From: an uncultured Fidelibacterota bacterium
GTDB taxonomy: Bacteria > Fidelibacterota > Marinisomatia > Marinisomatales > UBA1611
Direction of reading: 5' to 3'
NCBI GenBank assembly: GCA_902559415.1
Contig: CACEHW010000001.1
Span: 109,382 to 161,083 of the forward strand
Length of the DNA stretch: 51,702 nucleotides
Shown: positions 43,570 to 51,702 of the stretch, piece after piece
Numbering within the stretch: position 1 is the stretch's first letter
Layout: each line of letters begins with the position of its first letter
Translations under genes and position numbers: made by a program
Notes under the pieces: generated by a model
Told to the model about the DNA's origin: nothing
The model's input: only the letters and a program-made list of their open reading frames with translations
Databases searched by the model: none

Positions 43570-44251
43570 CTTCTTCTAATTCAAGATTTAACGACCCAAA
43601 CTTCATTTTTAAATTTATAATTATTGGTAGTTTATCCTTATCAGAAACCCATATAGTTATTTTACCAGCATTTTTAAATGGTTCCCCATTTATTTTTTTT
43701 GGCCAAATCTTATTAGCATAAAATTTACCAAACGCAGTTTCTACCTCTACTTTTTTGTCAGTGAAAAATTTTAACGGTGTCACTTTTTTATTATCGACGA
43801 CTTGAATTTTATAATTTGAATCAGAAGGAAAATCTAGCGTTCTAAAATAATATATTAACGAATATGGGTTAAATATCTCACCTTCATAGGATATGCTATC
43901 TTTCTTATAAATGAAAATATTATTTTTATGATCAAAAGAGGAAAGAGAATTCTGTTTATAACTCCCCTCTCTTATTTTTTTTTCAACTTTCAGTGGTTGC
44001 CATGTATTTAAATCAACATCAACAATTATTTTATCATTTATTGGGAAAATATATTTCAATGATGGTTTTGATTTAGCTTTGAATTCAATTCTTAGAATGT
44101 CTTGGTTTTCGATGTTTTTAATTTTTTTTGATTTTAGAGTTGCTGTAGCAACATCTATGCCACCAAAAGAAGCGCTATAGAGCAACTTTTCATCCCATGA
44201 TCGATCATTTGCAAAAATAGCCGAAAAAATTAAAAGAAATAAAATCCTCAT
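43562..44251 (-). CDS. DUF3108 exported protein
   Basis: The 229-residue product has a short signal peptide with predicted cut IFA|N, followed by a DUF3108-type beta-rich body (EKLLYSASFGGIDVATATL, FNPYSLIYYFRTLDF, and a WVSDKDKLPI end). The family is exported and of unknown function. Its start overlaps the tsaC stop by 4 bases, and its 3' end overlaps rseP. Confidence 0.8.
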   Translation of the reverse strand: MRILFLLIFSAIFANDRSWDEKLLYSASFGGIDVATATLKSKKIKNIENQDILRIEFKAKSKPSLKYIFPINDKIIVDVDLNTWQPLKVEKKIREGSYKQNSLSSFDHKNNIFIYKKDSISYEGEIFNPYSLIYYFRTLDFPSDSNYKIQVVDNKKVTPLKFFTDKKVEVETAFGKFYANKIWPKKINGEPFKNAGKITIWVSDKDKLPIIINLKMKFGSLNLELEEVN

Positions 44252-44814
44252 CTGATATTTTTTAAACCATCAGTGTCATATATATAAATTTTTGAAGCTG
44301 CATTAATTAAATCTCCATCTTCAATTATTAGGTCTATCTCCGTAGGAAAAGAATTAAGAATTTCATCCACATTATTTTTTGGAGATTCTCCAGTCCTATT
44401 AACGCTTGTAGTTGTAATTGGTGCATTGCATGAATTTGATATTAAATTGCAAAATGGATGGTTTGGGATTCTAATGCCAAGCGTGTTATTGGGACCCATA
44501 ATTTTCTCATGAACAATATTTTTTCTCACCGGGTATATTATTGTATTTTGAGCATTCAAATGACTAGTAGCATGTAGCTTTTCTTCTTCTTTAACGTTTA
44601 GCCAAGTTGATACAGTTTCTCTACTTGGTGCAATTACGCTAATTGGCCCTGTCCTATTTTTAATAGTATTTAACTTATCAATTGCGATCGGATCTTGTGC
44701 ATTCACGCCAAATCCATAAATAGTGTCGGTTGGGTAGACCAAAACTCCTCCACTATTAATAATTTTTGAAGCAATTTTTAGCGCCTCTTTATCTTTCCAA
44801 TTAATTATTTTCAT
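44248..44814 (-). CDS. tsaC: L-threonylcarbamoyladenylate synthase (Sua5/YrdC)
   Basis: TsaC makes the threonylcarbamoyl-AMP used for the t6A37 modification of tRNAs. The 188-residue product has VYPTDTIYGFG (about residues 26-36), KNRTGPISV, the TTTSVNRTGESP loop and LGIRIPNHP. I chose the ATG at 44814 (MKIINW): an ATG at 44886 would add 24 residues that lie inside the upstream acyltransferase gene. The start is one base after that gene's stop. Confidence 0.92.
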   Translation of the reverse strand: MKIINWKDKEALKIASKIINSGGVLVYPTDTIYGFGVNAQDPIAIDKLNTIKNRTGPISVIAPSRETVSTWLNVKEEEKLHATSHLNAQNTIIYPVRKNIVHEKIMGPNNTLGIRIPNHPFCNLISNSCNAPITTTSVNRTGESPKNNVDEILNSFPTEIDLIIEDGDLINAASKIYIYDTDGLKNIR

Positions 44815-44815
44815 T

Positions 44816-45667
44816 TTATTGCTTTGTTTTCCATCTATTATGAAACCAAAAATATTGTTCCGGATATTTTTTAATAGATTGTTCAATTATAGTTGTATAA
44901 AGCTGAGTGATGTCTTCAGCAGATTTTTTATTTGGTTTTATAGGGATGAACTCAACTTGATATTTTTCTATATCTTTTTGAACGCATATGCCAAATATTA
45001 GTGAAGCATTTGTATTGAGATGAAATAAGGCTGCTCCTTTATGTGTTGAAGCCGGCTTATTAAAAAAATCTACGAAAACACCTTTCCCCCTTGCATCTTG
45101 GTCACTTACTAAACCTAGAATTTTGTTCGCATCTAAAATTTCATATAAAGAATCCATGCTTGATTTTCTATAGACTTGTTTAATTCCACTTAATTGTCGT
45201 TTTTCTTCAAAAAATAAATTGGCTCCTTTATTTTTTTGTTTTTGAGCGATGCCCACAAGAGGATAGTTATTTATTCCAAACCAATACCCTAAAATTTCCC
45301 AGGAACCAAAATGTGCAGAGACTAAAACAGTTCCATTATTTCCATTCATTGCATTATTTAAATATTTTTTACCAACAACTTCTATTTCAATAGATCTGGG
45401 GTCAAATGGGAATGCTAAGAATTGTAAAAAATTATAGGTAAAAAAACTATAACATTTTTTTAGCGTGGTATTTCTCCATTCATCTGATTTATCTGGGAAG
45501 GCTATTTTAAGATTTTTTAATGCAGTATTTTTCCGTTTAGGAATGTAGTTAAAAAGTATACTAGCAATATTTTGACTTATTATATGGAGCTTTCTCGCTG
45601 ACAATATTTTTAAAATACTACTCAAAACACTAAACGCGTTGTATGTTATTCTATGATATAAAGTCAA
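44816..45667 (-). CDS. LpxL/HtrB-family lipid A acyltransferase
   Basis: The 283-residue protein belongs to the lysophospholipid/Kdo2-lipid IVA acyltransferases. The catalytic H-x4-E appears as SAHFGSWE, and the second block LGLVSDQDARGKGVFVDFF is typical of LpxL-type enzymes. An N-terminal hydrophobic segment anchors it to the inner membrane. It starts at TTG (MTLYHRITYN); no ATG lies in the N-terminal third. It likely adds a secondary acyl chain to lipid A made by the nearby lpx genes. Confidence 0.88.
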   Translation of the reverse strand: MTLYHRITYNAFSVLSSILKILSARKLHIISQNIASILFNYIPKRKNTALKNLKIAFPDKSDEWRNTTLKKCYSFFTYNFLQFLAFPFDPRSIEIEVVGKKYLNNAMNGNNGTVLVSAHFGSWEILGYWFGINNYPLVGIAQKQKNKGANLFFEEKRQLSGIKQVYRKSSMDSLYEILDANKILGLVSDQDARGKGVFVDFFNKPASTHKGAALFHLNTNASLIFGICVQKDIEKYQVEFIPIKPNKKSAEDITQLYTTIIEQSIKKYPEQYFWFHNRWKTKQ

Positions 45668-45737
45668 AATGTTGTTTTATAATTTTTTAATGAATATTAT
45701 TAGACAAGTTGCATCATCTATAGTCAAATTTAAGTAT

Positions 45738-47144
45738 ATGAAACGTATTATAATTTATTTTTGCATAGCATCTGGTATATCTTTAGCAAATACGGTATAT
45801 CATATTCCTATTGAAGGAACAATTGATTTAGGGTTACCCCCATTCATTGAACGTTCAATTGCAGAAGCGGAAGAAAATAATGCAAAGGCCATTATTTTCG
45901 AAGTTAATACTTTTGGCGGTCGTGTTGATGCTGCCACGCAGATTAAAGATGCAATATTAGATTCAAAGGTTCCAACAGTTGCTTTTATAAATAAACGTGC
46001 AATCTCAGCTGGTGCACTAATTTCATTATCCTGTGAAAAAGTATTCATGGCTGGGGGTGCAACTATTGGGGCAACAACTGCAGTGGATATGCAGGGGAAT
46101 AAAGCTAGCGAAAAAGTTATTAGCTACATGCGTGAAGAAATGGCTGCAACTGCAGAAAAAAGAGGCAGAGATAAATATATTGCTAGAGGTATGGTTGATG
46201 AAGAATTAGAGTTTCCGAACAAGGTTATAAAAGAATTCATCAATGACGGTGAAGTTGTTGATACGATTAAGACAAAAGTATATTATCTTGTAATTAATGG
46301 TGATACGGTTACAGTAGATGATATTGAAGGTAGAAAGCAGGGTAACTTAATTACATTAACTACAGAACAGTCTTTAAAATATAAAATAGCTGATGCTTCA
46401 ATTGAAAATTTTGAAGCTGTTTTAGATACTTTAGGTTTCTCAAATTTAGTTGTAAATAAAACTACAGAGAATTGGTCTGAAAACTTTGTTCGTTTTCTTA
46501 CAAATCCTGTGGTTGCATCTTTGTTAACAACATTTGGTTTCTTAGGAATTTTGTTCGAGCTTCAAAGTCCAGGATGGGGGATCCCTGGCTCGGTAGGTCT
46601 GATTTGTTTAATTTTATCTCTTAGTGCTTCATACATAGCTGAATTAGCAACGATGAGTGATCTCTTAGTTGTACTATTGGGTATGTTTTTTTTAATGCTA
46701 GAGGCATTTGTATTTCCAGGATTTGGTGTTGCTGGAGTAGCGGGAATTATTTTTATTTTGTGGGGTCTTTACCTATTATTACTCCCTGATGTTCCTGTCG
46801 GAGAGGAAGTTTTGAGCCAAGCTTCAAATGGTTTAATTATTGGCATAATCGGAGGGTTGGTTGGATTAGTTTTACTTTTTAGAGCTATGACAAAAACGAA
46901 ATTTTGGAGGAATTTAACTTCTCCTGATATTCAGAAGAAAGAAGATGGTTATGTTGCAAGCTTTGGTTGGGAAAAATATGTTGGTGAAGAAGCATTGACA
47001 GAAACAGATTTACATCCATCAGGATGGATTAACGTAGGTAAAGAGAGGGTTTTTGCTCTAAGTGAGGGTAACTTCATTGATAAAAATGAAAAAGTAGTCA
47101 TACTATCTGTAGATGGTAATAGAGTTGTAGTTCGTAAAAAATAA
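45738..47144 (+). CDS. NfeD-family ClpP-class membrane serine protease
   Basis: I start this at the ATG at 45738, where a signal peptide begins (MKRIIIYFCIASGISLA|N); an in-frame ATG at 45669 adds 23 residues without a better start. The 468-residue product has a ClpP-class domain with Ser90 in KRAISAGALISL, then several membrane helices (about 265-400), and a C-terminal NfeD OB-fold. Such proteases are thought to process stomatin or flotillin partners, and the FloA gene follows after 31 bases. Confidence 0.92.
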   Translation: MKRIIIYFCIASGISLANTVYHIPIEGTIDLGLPPFIERSIAEAEENNAKAIIFEVNTFGGRVDAATQIKDAILDSKVPTVAFINKRAISAGALISLSCEKVFMAGGATIGATTAVDMQGNKASEKVISYMREEMAATAEKRGRDKYIARGMVDEELEFPNKVIKEFINDGEVVDTIKTKVYYLVINGDTVTVDDIEGRKQGNLITLTTEQSLKYKIADASIENFEAVLDTLGFSNLVVNKTTENWSENFVRFLTNPVVASLLTTFGFLGILFELQSPGWGIPGSVGLICLILSLSASYIAELATMSDLLVVLLGMFFLMLEAFVFPGFGVAGVAGIIFILWGLYLLLLPDVPVGEEVLSQASNGLIIGIIGGLVGLVLLFRAMTKTKFWRNLTSPDIQKKEDGYVASFGWEKYVGEEALTETDLHPSGWINVGKERVFALSEGNFIDKNEKVVILSVDGNRVVVRKK

Positions 47145-47175
47145 TAATTTATAGTATTTAAAATAAGGAGTTTAT

Positions 47176-48195
47176 ATGCCGTTAGTTCAAGGAGCTTTTT
47201 TAATTGTAATAATTTTATTTCTTGTCCTCTTCTTTTATTTTGTTCCACTTGGAATGTGGGTCCAGGCTGTTGTTTCTTTGGGGTTAGGAAGAATAAGAAT
47301 AGTTGATTTAATTAGAATGCGACTAAGAAAAATATCTCCTAGGCTTGTTGTTGATGGTGTAATAAATACTCATAAAGCGGGTTTAGATCATATAAGTACC
47401 GACATGTTAGAAACTCATTATTTAGCGGGCGGCAATGTGGAAAATATTGTTTCTGCCATGATTGCTTCTGATAAAGCAAAAATCCAATTACCTTTTGAAA
47501 TTGCTACAGCTATTGATTTAGCAGGAAGAGATGTTAAGTCTGCAGTTGAAACTAGTGTATATCCAAAAGTCATTAATGCTCCTGTAGATGGATATTTATC
47601 TGCTGTCGCTAAGGATGGGATTGAGCTTAAAGCTAGAGCTCGAGTGACTGTCCGAACAAATATTCCTGGACTTGTTGGTGGAGCAACTGATGACACAATA
47701 ATTGCTAGAGTAGGGGAAGGTATAGTTAGTGCTATTGGATCAGCTTTGACATATTCAGATGTATTAGAAAATCCAGATAGTATATCAAAGTCAGTATTAA
47801 ATAAAGGGTTAGACTCAGGAACTGCTTTTGAGATTTTATCGATTGATATTGCTGATTTAGATGTTGGGAAAAATATAGGTGCGTCATTGCAAGCAGATCA
47901 GGCTGAAGCAGACTTACGTGTTGCTCAAGCAAAAGCAGAAACTAGAAGAGCTATGGCAGTTGCAGAAGAACAAGAAATGCAAGCCAAGGTACAACAAATG
48001 AAAGCTAAAGTAGTTGAGGCAGAATCTGAAGTGCCAAAAGCAATGTCTCAAGCTTTTCGAGAAGGAAATTTAGGCATTTTTGATTACTACAATATGAATA
48101 ATATCAAAGCGGATACTGGGATGAGAGATTCAATAGCTGATTCTTCAACCAGAACAAATGATAGTGCTGAAGACTCTGGCGTTGACGATAAGTAA
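47176..48195 (+). CDS. floA: Flotillin-like protein FloA
   Basis: The 339-residue product has a membrane segment at about 7-30, then the SPFH/YqfA domain ([42 protein letters not shown]), and a C-terminal Ala/Glu/Gln-rich coiled coil (about 245-295). It organises membrane microdomains in Bacillus. AAGGAG lies 6 bases before the ATG. It follows the NfeD-type gene as in many genomes; the tail after residue 310 is acidic and Ser/Asp-rich. Confidence 0.95.
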   Translation: MPLVQGAFLIVIILFLVLFFYFVPLGMWVQAVVSLGLGRIRIVDLIRMRLRKISPRLVVDGVINTHKAGLDHISTDMLETHYLAGGNVENIVSAMIASDKAKIQLPFEIATAIDLAGRDVKSAVETSVYPKVINAPVDGYLSAVAKDGIELKARARVTVRTNIPGLVGGATDDTIIARVGEGIVSAIGSALTYSDVLENPDSISKSVLNKGLDSGTAFEILSIDIADLDVGKNIGASLQADQAEADLRVAQAKAETRRAMAVAEEQEMQAKVQQMKAKVVEAESEVPKAMSQAFREGNLGIFDYYNMNNIKADTGMRDSIADSSTRTNDSAEDSGVDDK

Positions 48196-48220
48196 ATCAT
48201 AATTGGCTGGATAAATTAAT

Positions 48221-48682
48221 ATGAGTAATTGGTTATTCTTAATGCTCCTATATGCTTTTTTTGGCTGGATGAAAAAAAAGCAAAGAGATAGGGCACGGGA
48301 TCAAATTGAAAGTCAAGATGATTGGGAGTCTGGAGGCATAGTAGATTTTGGAGAAGGAATTTTAGATGCCTTAATTGGTGACGATAATAAAAAACCGAAA
48401 GACAATACATTATCTTATGAGCAAGATATTATATCACCTCAAGATGATGAATTAATTCAAAATATTGAAGATGAACAGGTTGATGTCCCCGTTCAAGCTC
48501 CCATTAAAAAGGTTGAAGGTGAGGTGACTTTTTCACCATCTCAAACACTAAAGAAAAGAAAACATAAAAGCAGAAATAATAAACTAGCGAGATTGATTAA
48601 TTTAGAAGATCCTATAAAAACAGGAATAGTTTTTAAGGAGATTTTTGATAAACCAAAATCTCTGAGGAGATATAAAAAATAA
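48221..48682 (+). CDS. Small membrane-anchored protein of unknown function
   Basis: The 153-residue product has one hydrophobic segment at residues 2-17, then a highly charged, probably disordered body with acidic and Lys-rich parts, and a C-terminal block LEDPIKTGIVFKEIFDKPKSL. Short proteins with such a tail (a conserved pattern of the type VIxxEIlxxPxxLR) are common in FCB genomes; I know no function. It lies 26 bases after floA, so it may be part of the NfeD-FloA unit. Confidence 0.7.
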   Translation: MSNWLFLMLLYAFFGWMKKKQRDRARDQIESQDDWESGGIVDFGEGILDALIGDDNKKPKDNTLSYEQDIISPQDDELIQNIEDEQVDVPVQAPIKKVEGEVTFSPSQTLKKRKHKSRNNKLARLINLEDPIKTGIVFKEIFDKPKSLRRYKK

Positions 48683-48684
48683 TG

Positions 48685-49278
48685 CTATATGATGGAATCA
48701 AAAACTTTTTTTGATTCTTGTTCAAGTGTTTTTAAATCTGCATTATTGTGGATAATATAATCTGCCAAATGCTCTTTATCTTCGTCTGACCATTGTAAAG
48801 ATACACGCTTAAGAAAATCATCTCTAGTAATATTATTCCTAGACATGACTCGCTCTGTTCTAAATCTAATTAGTGAAGTTACAACTATCACATAATCCAT
48901 ATGTGTGTCTGCACCGGATTCGTAAATAAGTGCGGCATCAACAACAAAACAATTATGTTTATTGTCTAATTTGATTTTTTCAAATACTTTATCAATTTTT
49001 CTAAAAACATGTGGGTGAATTATAGAATTTAAAGCTAGTTGATGAAATTCATCTTGAAAGGCAACTCTAGCTAGTTTTTGTTTGTCTATATTTTGATCTA
49101 GGTCGACTACATCGCTTCCAAATTCTTTAATTATTTCTTTCTGGGCATCTATATTATTTTTTATAATATCTTTGGCTTCTTTATCTGCATCAAAAATATA
49201 AGCACCCCAAGAATGAAAAAACTTACTAACTTCGCTTTTCCCTGATCCAATACCTCCAGTTAAACCAATTTTTAGCAT
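48685..49278 (-). CDS. coaE: Dephospho-CoA kinase
   Basis: CoaE phosphorylates dephospho-CoA in the last step of CoA synthesis. The 197-residue product has the P-loop GLTGGIGSGKSEV (about 5-17), the DADKEAKD motif near 31, and the late block RMSRNNITRDDF-like LID region. It lies 4 bases after adk. Its stop is 2 bases from the stop of the convergent small membrane protein gene. Confidence 0.96.
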   Translation of the reverse strand: MLKIGLTGGIGSGKSEVSKFFHSWGAYIFDADKEAKDIIKNNIDAQKEIIKEFGSDVVDLDQNIDKQKLARVAFQDEFHQLALNSIIHPHVFRKIDKVFEKIKLDNKHNCFVVDAALIYESGADTHMDYVIVVTSLIRFRTERVMSRNNITRDDFLKRVSLQWSDEDKEHLADYIIHNNADLKTLEQESKKVFDSII

Positions 49279-49282
49279 TTTA

Positions 49283-49846
49283 TTATATAGTATTTATGAT
49301 TCTTTTTGTTATTTCTTCTATTGTACCTAAACCATCAACTTCTTTTAACATACCTTTTCCCCTGTAGTGTTTTATAATTGGGGCAGTTTGATCCCAGTAT
49401 ACATCTTGCCGTTTTGAAATTATTCCTATAGCATCATCACTTCTGCCAGTATCTTTTCTTCGTTTAATTAATCTATTTATAAGTTCTTCTTTTTTTGCAG
49501 TAATGCTGATTGCAACGTCGATAGATTGATTTAATTTTTTTAATAATATTTCTAGGTCTTCAACTTGTTGAAGATTCCTTGGATAACCATCTAAAATATA
49601 TCCTTCCTTATTTTTAAATTTAATAAGGTAATCTTGAATTATTTCAATTAGTATTTCATCTGGGACGAAGAGTCCGTCATTAATATATTTTTTTGATATT
49701 TTTCCAATTCCAGAGTTCAATGCTATTTCTTTTCGAAGTATTTCTCCAGTTGATATATGTGGTATTTCATAATGGTCCTTTAAGATTGATGCTTGTGTCC
49801 CTTTTCCAACGCCAGGAGGGCCCATTAGTATTATTTTAAAAGACAT
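49283..49846 (-). CDS. adk: Adenylate kinase (short-LID form)
   Basis: The 187-residue product interconverts ATP+AMP and two ADP. The P-loop is GPPGVGKGTQAS, the AMP-binding and lid-side motif is LDGYPRNLQQ, and the LID is short (RRKDTGRSDD) with no Cys zinc-binding insert. I use the ATG at 49846; an ATG at 49885 would add 13 residues that lie in the transporter gene. The start is two bases after that gene's stop. Confidence 0.95.
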   Translation of the reverse strand: MSFKIILMGPPGVGKGTQASILKDHYEIPHISTGEILRKEIALNSGIGKISKKYINDGLFVPDEILIEIIQDYLIKFKNKEGYILDGYPRNLQQVEDLEILLKKLNQSIDVAISITAKKEELINRLIKRRKDTGRSDDAIGIISKRQDVYWDQTAPIIKHYRGKGMLKEVDGLGTIEEITKRIINTI

Positions 49847-49848
49847 TT

Positions 49849-51069
49849 TTAAATTATTATCCCCACAATGGAAGCCGTTAACCAAGAGGCAATCGCCCCT
49901 CCAAGCATAGCCTTAAAAACTATCCTTGATAAATCTTTTTTGCGTTCAGGAGCCATCGAGCCAATTCCACCTAATTGGATACCGATAGAACCAAAATTTG
50001 CAAACCCGCATAAAGCATAACTTGTGATAATAATAGATCGTTCTGAAAGAATATTTTTTGTAACATAATCGCTTAGATCTCTAAAAGCAATGAGCTCAGT
50101 GAGTACTATCTTTTCACCCATTAAAGTACCTACTATTTCTGCATCTTTCCATGGGATTCCCATAGTCCATGCCAGAGGTTTAAATAGTAGTCCTAATATC
50201 TCTTGCATTGAAGTTCCTAATAAACCAAGTACAAAATTAATCATTGCAACCATTGAAATAAAAGCAATTAACATTGCGGCAACATTCGCTGCAAGCTTAA
50301 GACCCTCCGTTGCCCCTCTGCCAACAGCATCTACAATATTATTATCATTTGACTTCAAATTAATTTTATTAGAATTAATGGTTTTTAGTGACTTGGTTTC
50401 AGGGTAAATAATTTTGGCTACCATTAATGCGGCAGGAGCTGACATTACAGAGGCAGCTAATAAGTGACCAGCTATATCTGGAATATTATTAAGCCAGGCA
50501 ACGTAAAGCGCCATTACACTTCCGGCAACTGTTGCAAACCCACCTACCATAACAGCCATTAACTCTGATTTAGTCATTAGTGATATATATGGTCTTATCA
50601 AAATAGGAGCCTCAGTTTGACCGACAAAAATATTTGCGGATATACTTAGTGTCTCTGCTCCACTTGTTTTCATAGTTTTTTCCATCAAAAGAGAAATATT
50701 TTTTATAACAAATTGAATTATTCCTAGATGGTAAGTAACAGCTATTAAACTAGAAAAAAATATTATTACGGGTAAAGCTCGAAAGGCAAAATTAAGTAAT
50801 GCCTGATCATACCCTACTTCAGGGATGAATGATGTAAATAAAAAATCACTCCCAGCGTCAGCAAAACTAATTAGTTTTACGATGAAAATATTAAAGTAGA
50901 AAAATAATCTTTCTCCAAATGATGTTTTTAATATTATAAATGCAAAAGAGAATTGTAACCCTAATCCCCAAAAAATTATATTTTTGTCAACTAAGGATCT
51001 ATTATTAGAAAGTAAAAATGAAATACTCAATAATACTATAATTCCTAAAATACCTGTGTATTGTTCCAT
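49849..51069 (-). CDS. Concentrative nucleoside transporter (CNT family)
   Basis: The 406-residue product has about ten hydrophobic helices and the CNT signature GGFATVAGSVMALYV and GQTEAPILIRPYI, with C-terminal YALCGFANFGSIGIQLGG. It imports nucleosides using an ion gradient. Its place between tdk and adk fits a nucleoside salvage set. It starts 3 bases after the tdk stop. Confidence 0.94.
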   Translation of the reverse strand: MEQYTGILGIIVLLSISFLLSNNRSLVDKNIIFWGLGLQFSFAFIILKTSFGERLFFYFNIFIVKLISFADAGSDFLFTSFIPEVGYDQALLNFAFRALPVIIFFSSLIAVTYHLGIIQFVIKNISLLMEKTMKTSGAETLSISANIFVGQTEAPILIRPYISLMTKSELMAVMVGGFATVAGSVMALYVAWLNNIPDIAGHLLAASVMSAPAALMVAKIIYPETKSLKTINSNKINLKSNDNNIVDAVGRGATEGLKLAANVAAMLIAFISMVAMINFVLGLLGTSMQEILGLLFKPLAWTMGIPWKDAEIVGTLMGEKIVLTELIAFRDLSDYVTKNILSERSIIITSYALCGFANFGSIGIQLGGIGSMAPERKKDLSRIVFKAMLGGAIASWLTASIVGIII

Positions 51070-51072
51070 AGT

Positions 51073-51633
51073 TTATACGCTTGGAGGATTAAAACAACTT
51101 CTACAACGAGCTTCATATGTATCAGTTTCTCCAATAACAACTTGTTGAGTTTGTTTGGTGATTCTTTGGGTATATGTTGCGTCTTTTCCGCATTGCATAC
51201 ATATAGCTGTTAATTTATCTAAATAATCAGACTCGCACATAATTAGTGGCATTGGACCAAAAGGTAACCCTTTATAATCGGTGTCTAAACCTGCAACAAT
51301 AACTCTGGTTTTATTTTTTGCTAAGTTTTTACAAGTATTAAGTAGGTCATCACTAAAAAATTGTGCTTCATCTATACCAACAACGTCATACTCTGATCCC
51401 ATATCAAATAATGTTTTTGTATTTTCAACAGCAATGGAATCCAAAGAATTTTTATCGTGGCTTACAATCATATTTTTACTATAGCGATTATCAATTTTTG
51501 GTTTGAAAGCAATTACACTAAGTTTTGCAATCCTCGCTCTTCTTAGTCTTCTTAAAAGCTCTTCTGTTTTTCCACAAAACATACTTCCACAAATTACTTC
51601 TAGAGATCCAGTTTCGATTGGTTTTTGATGCAT
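51073..51633 (-). CDS. tdk: Thymidine kinase
   Basis: The 186-residue type II thymidine kinase has P-loop GSMFCGKTEEL, the Mg site GIDEAQFF, and four zinc-binding cysteines arranged as CMQC and CRSC near the end. It phosphorylates imported thymidine, matching the nucleoside transporter next to it. The ATG lies 10 bases after the end of another leftward gene. Confidence 0.97.
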   Translation of the reverse strand: MHQKPIETGSLEVICGSMFCGKTEELLRRLRRARIAKLSVIAFKPKIDNRYSKNMIVSHDKNSLDSIAVENTKTLFDMGSEYDVVGIDEAQFFSDDLLNTCKNLAKNKTRVIVAGLDTDYKGLPFGPMPLIMCESDYLDKLTAICMQCGKDATYTQRITKQTQQVVIGETDTYEARCRSCFNPPSV

Positions 51634-51643
51634 TGTAATAAAT

Positions 51644-51702
51644 TTATTTTCTTAATAAATCAATTTTTTTAATAACGCTATTAGCAGAATCTACAATATC
51701 CA
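51644..51702 (-). CDS. 3' end of an unknown leftward gene (partial)
   Basis: One minus-strand frame is open from the right edge to a TAA at 51644-51646 and encodes DIVDSANSVIKKIDLLRK at its end. The fit with tight spacing to tdk (10 bases) suggests a real upstream gene of the same operon. Nineteen codons are too few to name it, and chance is possible in AT-rich DNA. Confidence 0.4.
   Translation of the reverse strand, partial: DIVDSANSVIKKIDLLRK

Noticed and set aside
44815-44886. Extended start for tsaC
   Set aside because: The extra 24 residues lie inside the upstream acyltransferase gene and do not match the family; the ATG at 44814 directly follows that gene's stop.
45669-45737. Upstream ATG for the NfeD-type protease
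   Set aside because: It puts 23 residues before a clean signal peptide; the ATG at 45738 begins that signal.
48695-48717. AT-rich stem-loop inside the coaE 3' end as a bidirectional terminator
   Set aside because: The stem of about 10 base pairs is mostly A-T, the T residues are inside the stem, and it encodes coaE residues; no T-run follows.
1-51702. tRNA, rRNA, CRISPR or mobile elements
   Set aside because: No cloverleaf-like gene, rRNA fragment, repeat array, transposase or integrase was seen on either strand; intergenic spaces are all too short for most of these.

Overview
The window is AT-rich, densely packed bacterial chromosome from a didermic (LPS-making) organism. The gene content (lpxD/lpxC/fabZ/lpxA, BamA, Skp, RseP, EnvC-like and Lol-like proteins, DUF4159/DUF4175, a DUF4835/PorD-like protein, a Bacteroidetes-type GlmM) points to the FCB superphylum. 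A marine streamlined lineage such as Marinimicrobia/SAR406 is my best guess; this is inference, with no rRNA gene in the window to confirm it. lpxC and fabZ are separate genes, unlike the usual Bacteroidetes fusion. I found no tRNA, rRNA, CRISPR array, insertion sequence or prophage, and no gene-free stretch longer than about 120 bases.

Layout. 1-2532 (minus): a DUF4159 protein followed by the start of a large DUF4175-like membrane protein that runs off the left edge. 2614-13128 (plus): an outer-membrane/TPR/BamE-like protein, an EnvC-like activator, holB, metG, a TatD hydrolase, rsmA, rpsU with a very strong Shine-Dalgarno and its own terminator, glmM and rlmD. 13114-18999 (minus): a six-gene operon joining an HMA/MauE-like membrane protein, a beta-barrel, a LolD-like ATPase, two FtsX/LolC-type permeases and a LolA-like carrier. 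19091-29562 (plus): valS, a DUF4139-like protein, recG, DUF1844, a DUF2723 membrane protein and a GT2 glycosyltransferase. 29538-30386 (minus): a DUF4835/PorD-like protein. 30476-33506 (plus): a CCA-adding/poly(A) polymerase-type enzyme, a 7Fe-type ferredoxin and an Mrp/ApbC P-loop protein separated from the ferredoxin by a strong hairpin.

33610-43569 (plus) is an envelope-building cluster: uppS, bamA, skp, lpxD, lpxC, fabZ, lpxA, an unrecognised exported protein, dxr and rseP. It joins undecaprenyl carrier synthesis, outer-membrane protein assembly and lipid A synthesis. 43562-45667 (minus): DUF3108, tsaC and an LpxL-type acyltransferase. 45738-48682 (plus): NfeD-type protease, FloA and a small membrane protein. 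48685-51702 (minus): coaE, short-form adk, a CNT nucleoside transporter, tdk and the last codons of another gene.

Main points for a second look: (i) ten of twelve predicted secreted proteins have Gln, and the other two Asn, right after the predicted signal-peptidase site, matching the Bacteroidetes Q-rule; (ii) a G9 run near the end of metG hides the true C-terminus, which is restored by removing one G; (iii) lpxA has no ATG/GTG/TTG start and probably begins at ATT; (iv) rpsU has a near-perfect Shine-Dalgarno in a region where most genes lack one; (v) the HMA/MauE-beta-barrel-Lol-like operon; (vi) several essential-type proteins have lost canonical metal ligands (RlmD, Mrp, EnvC).
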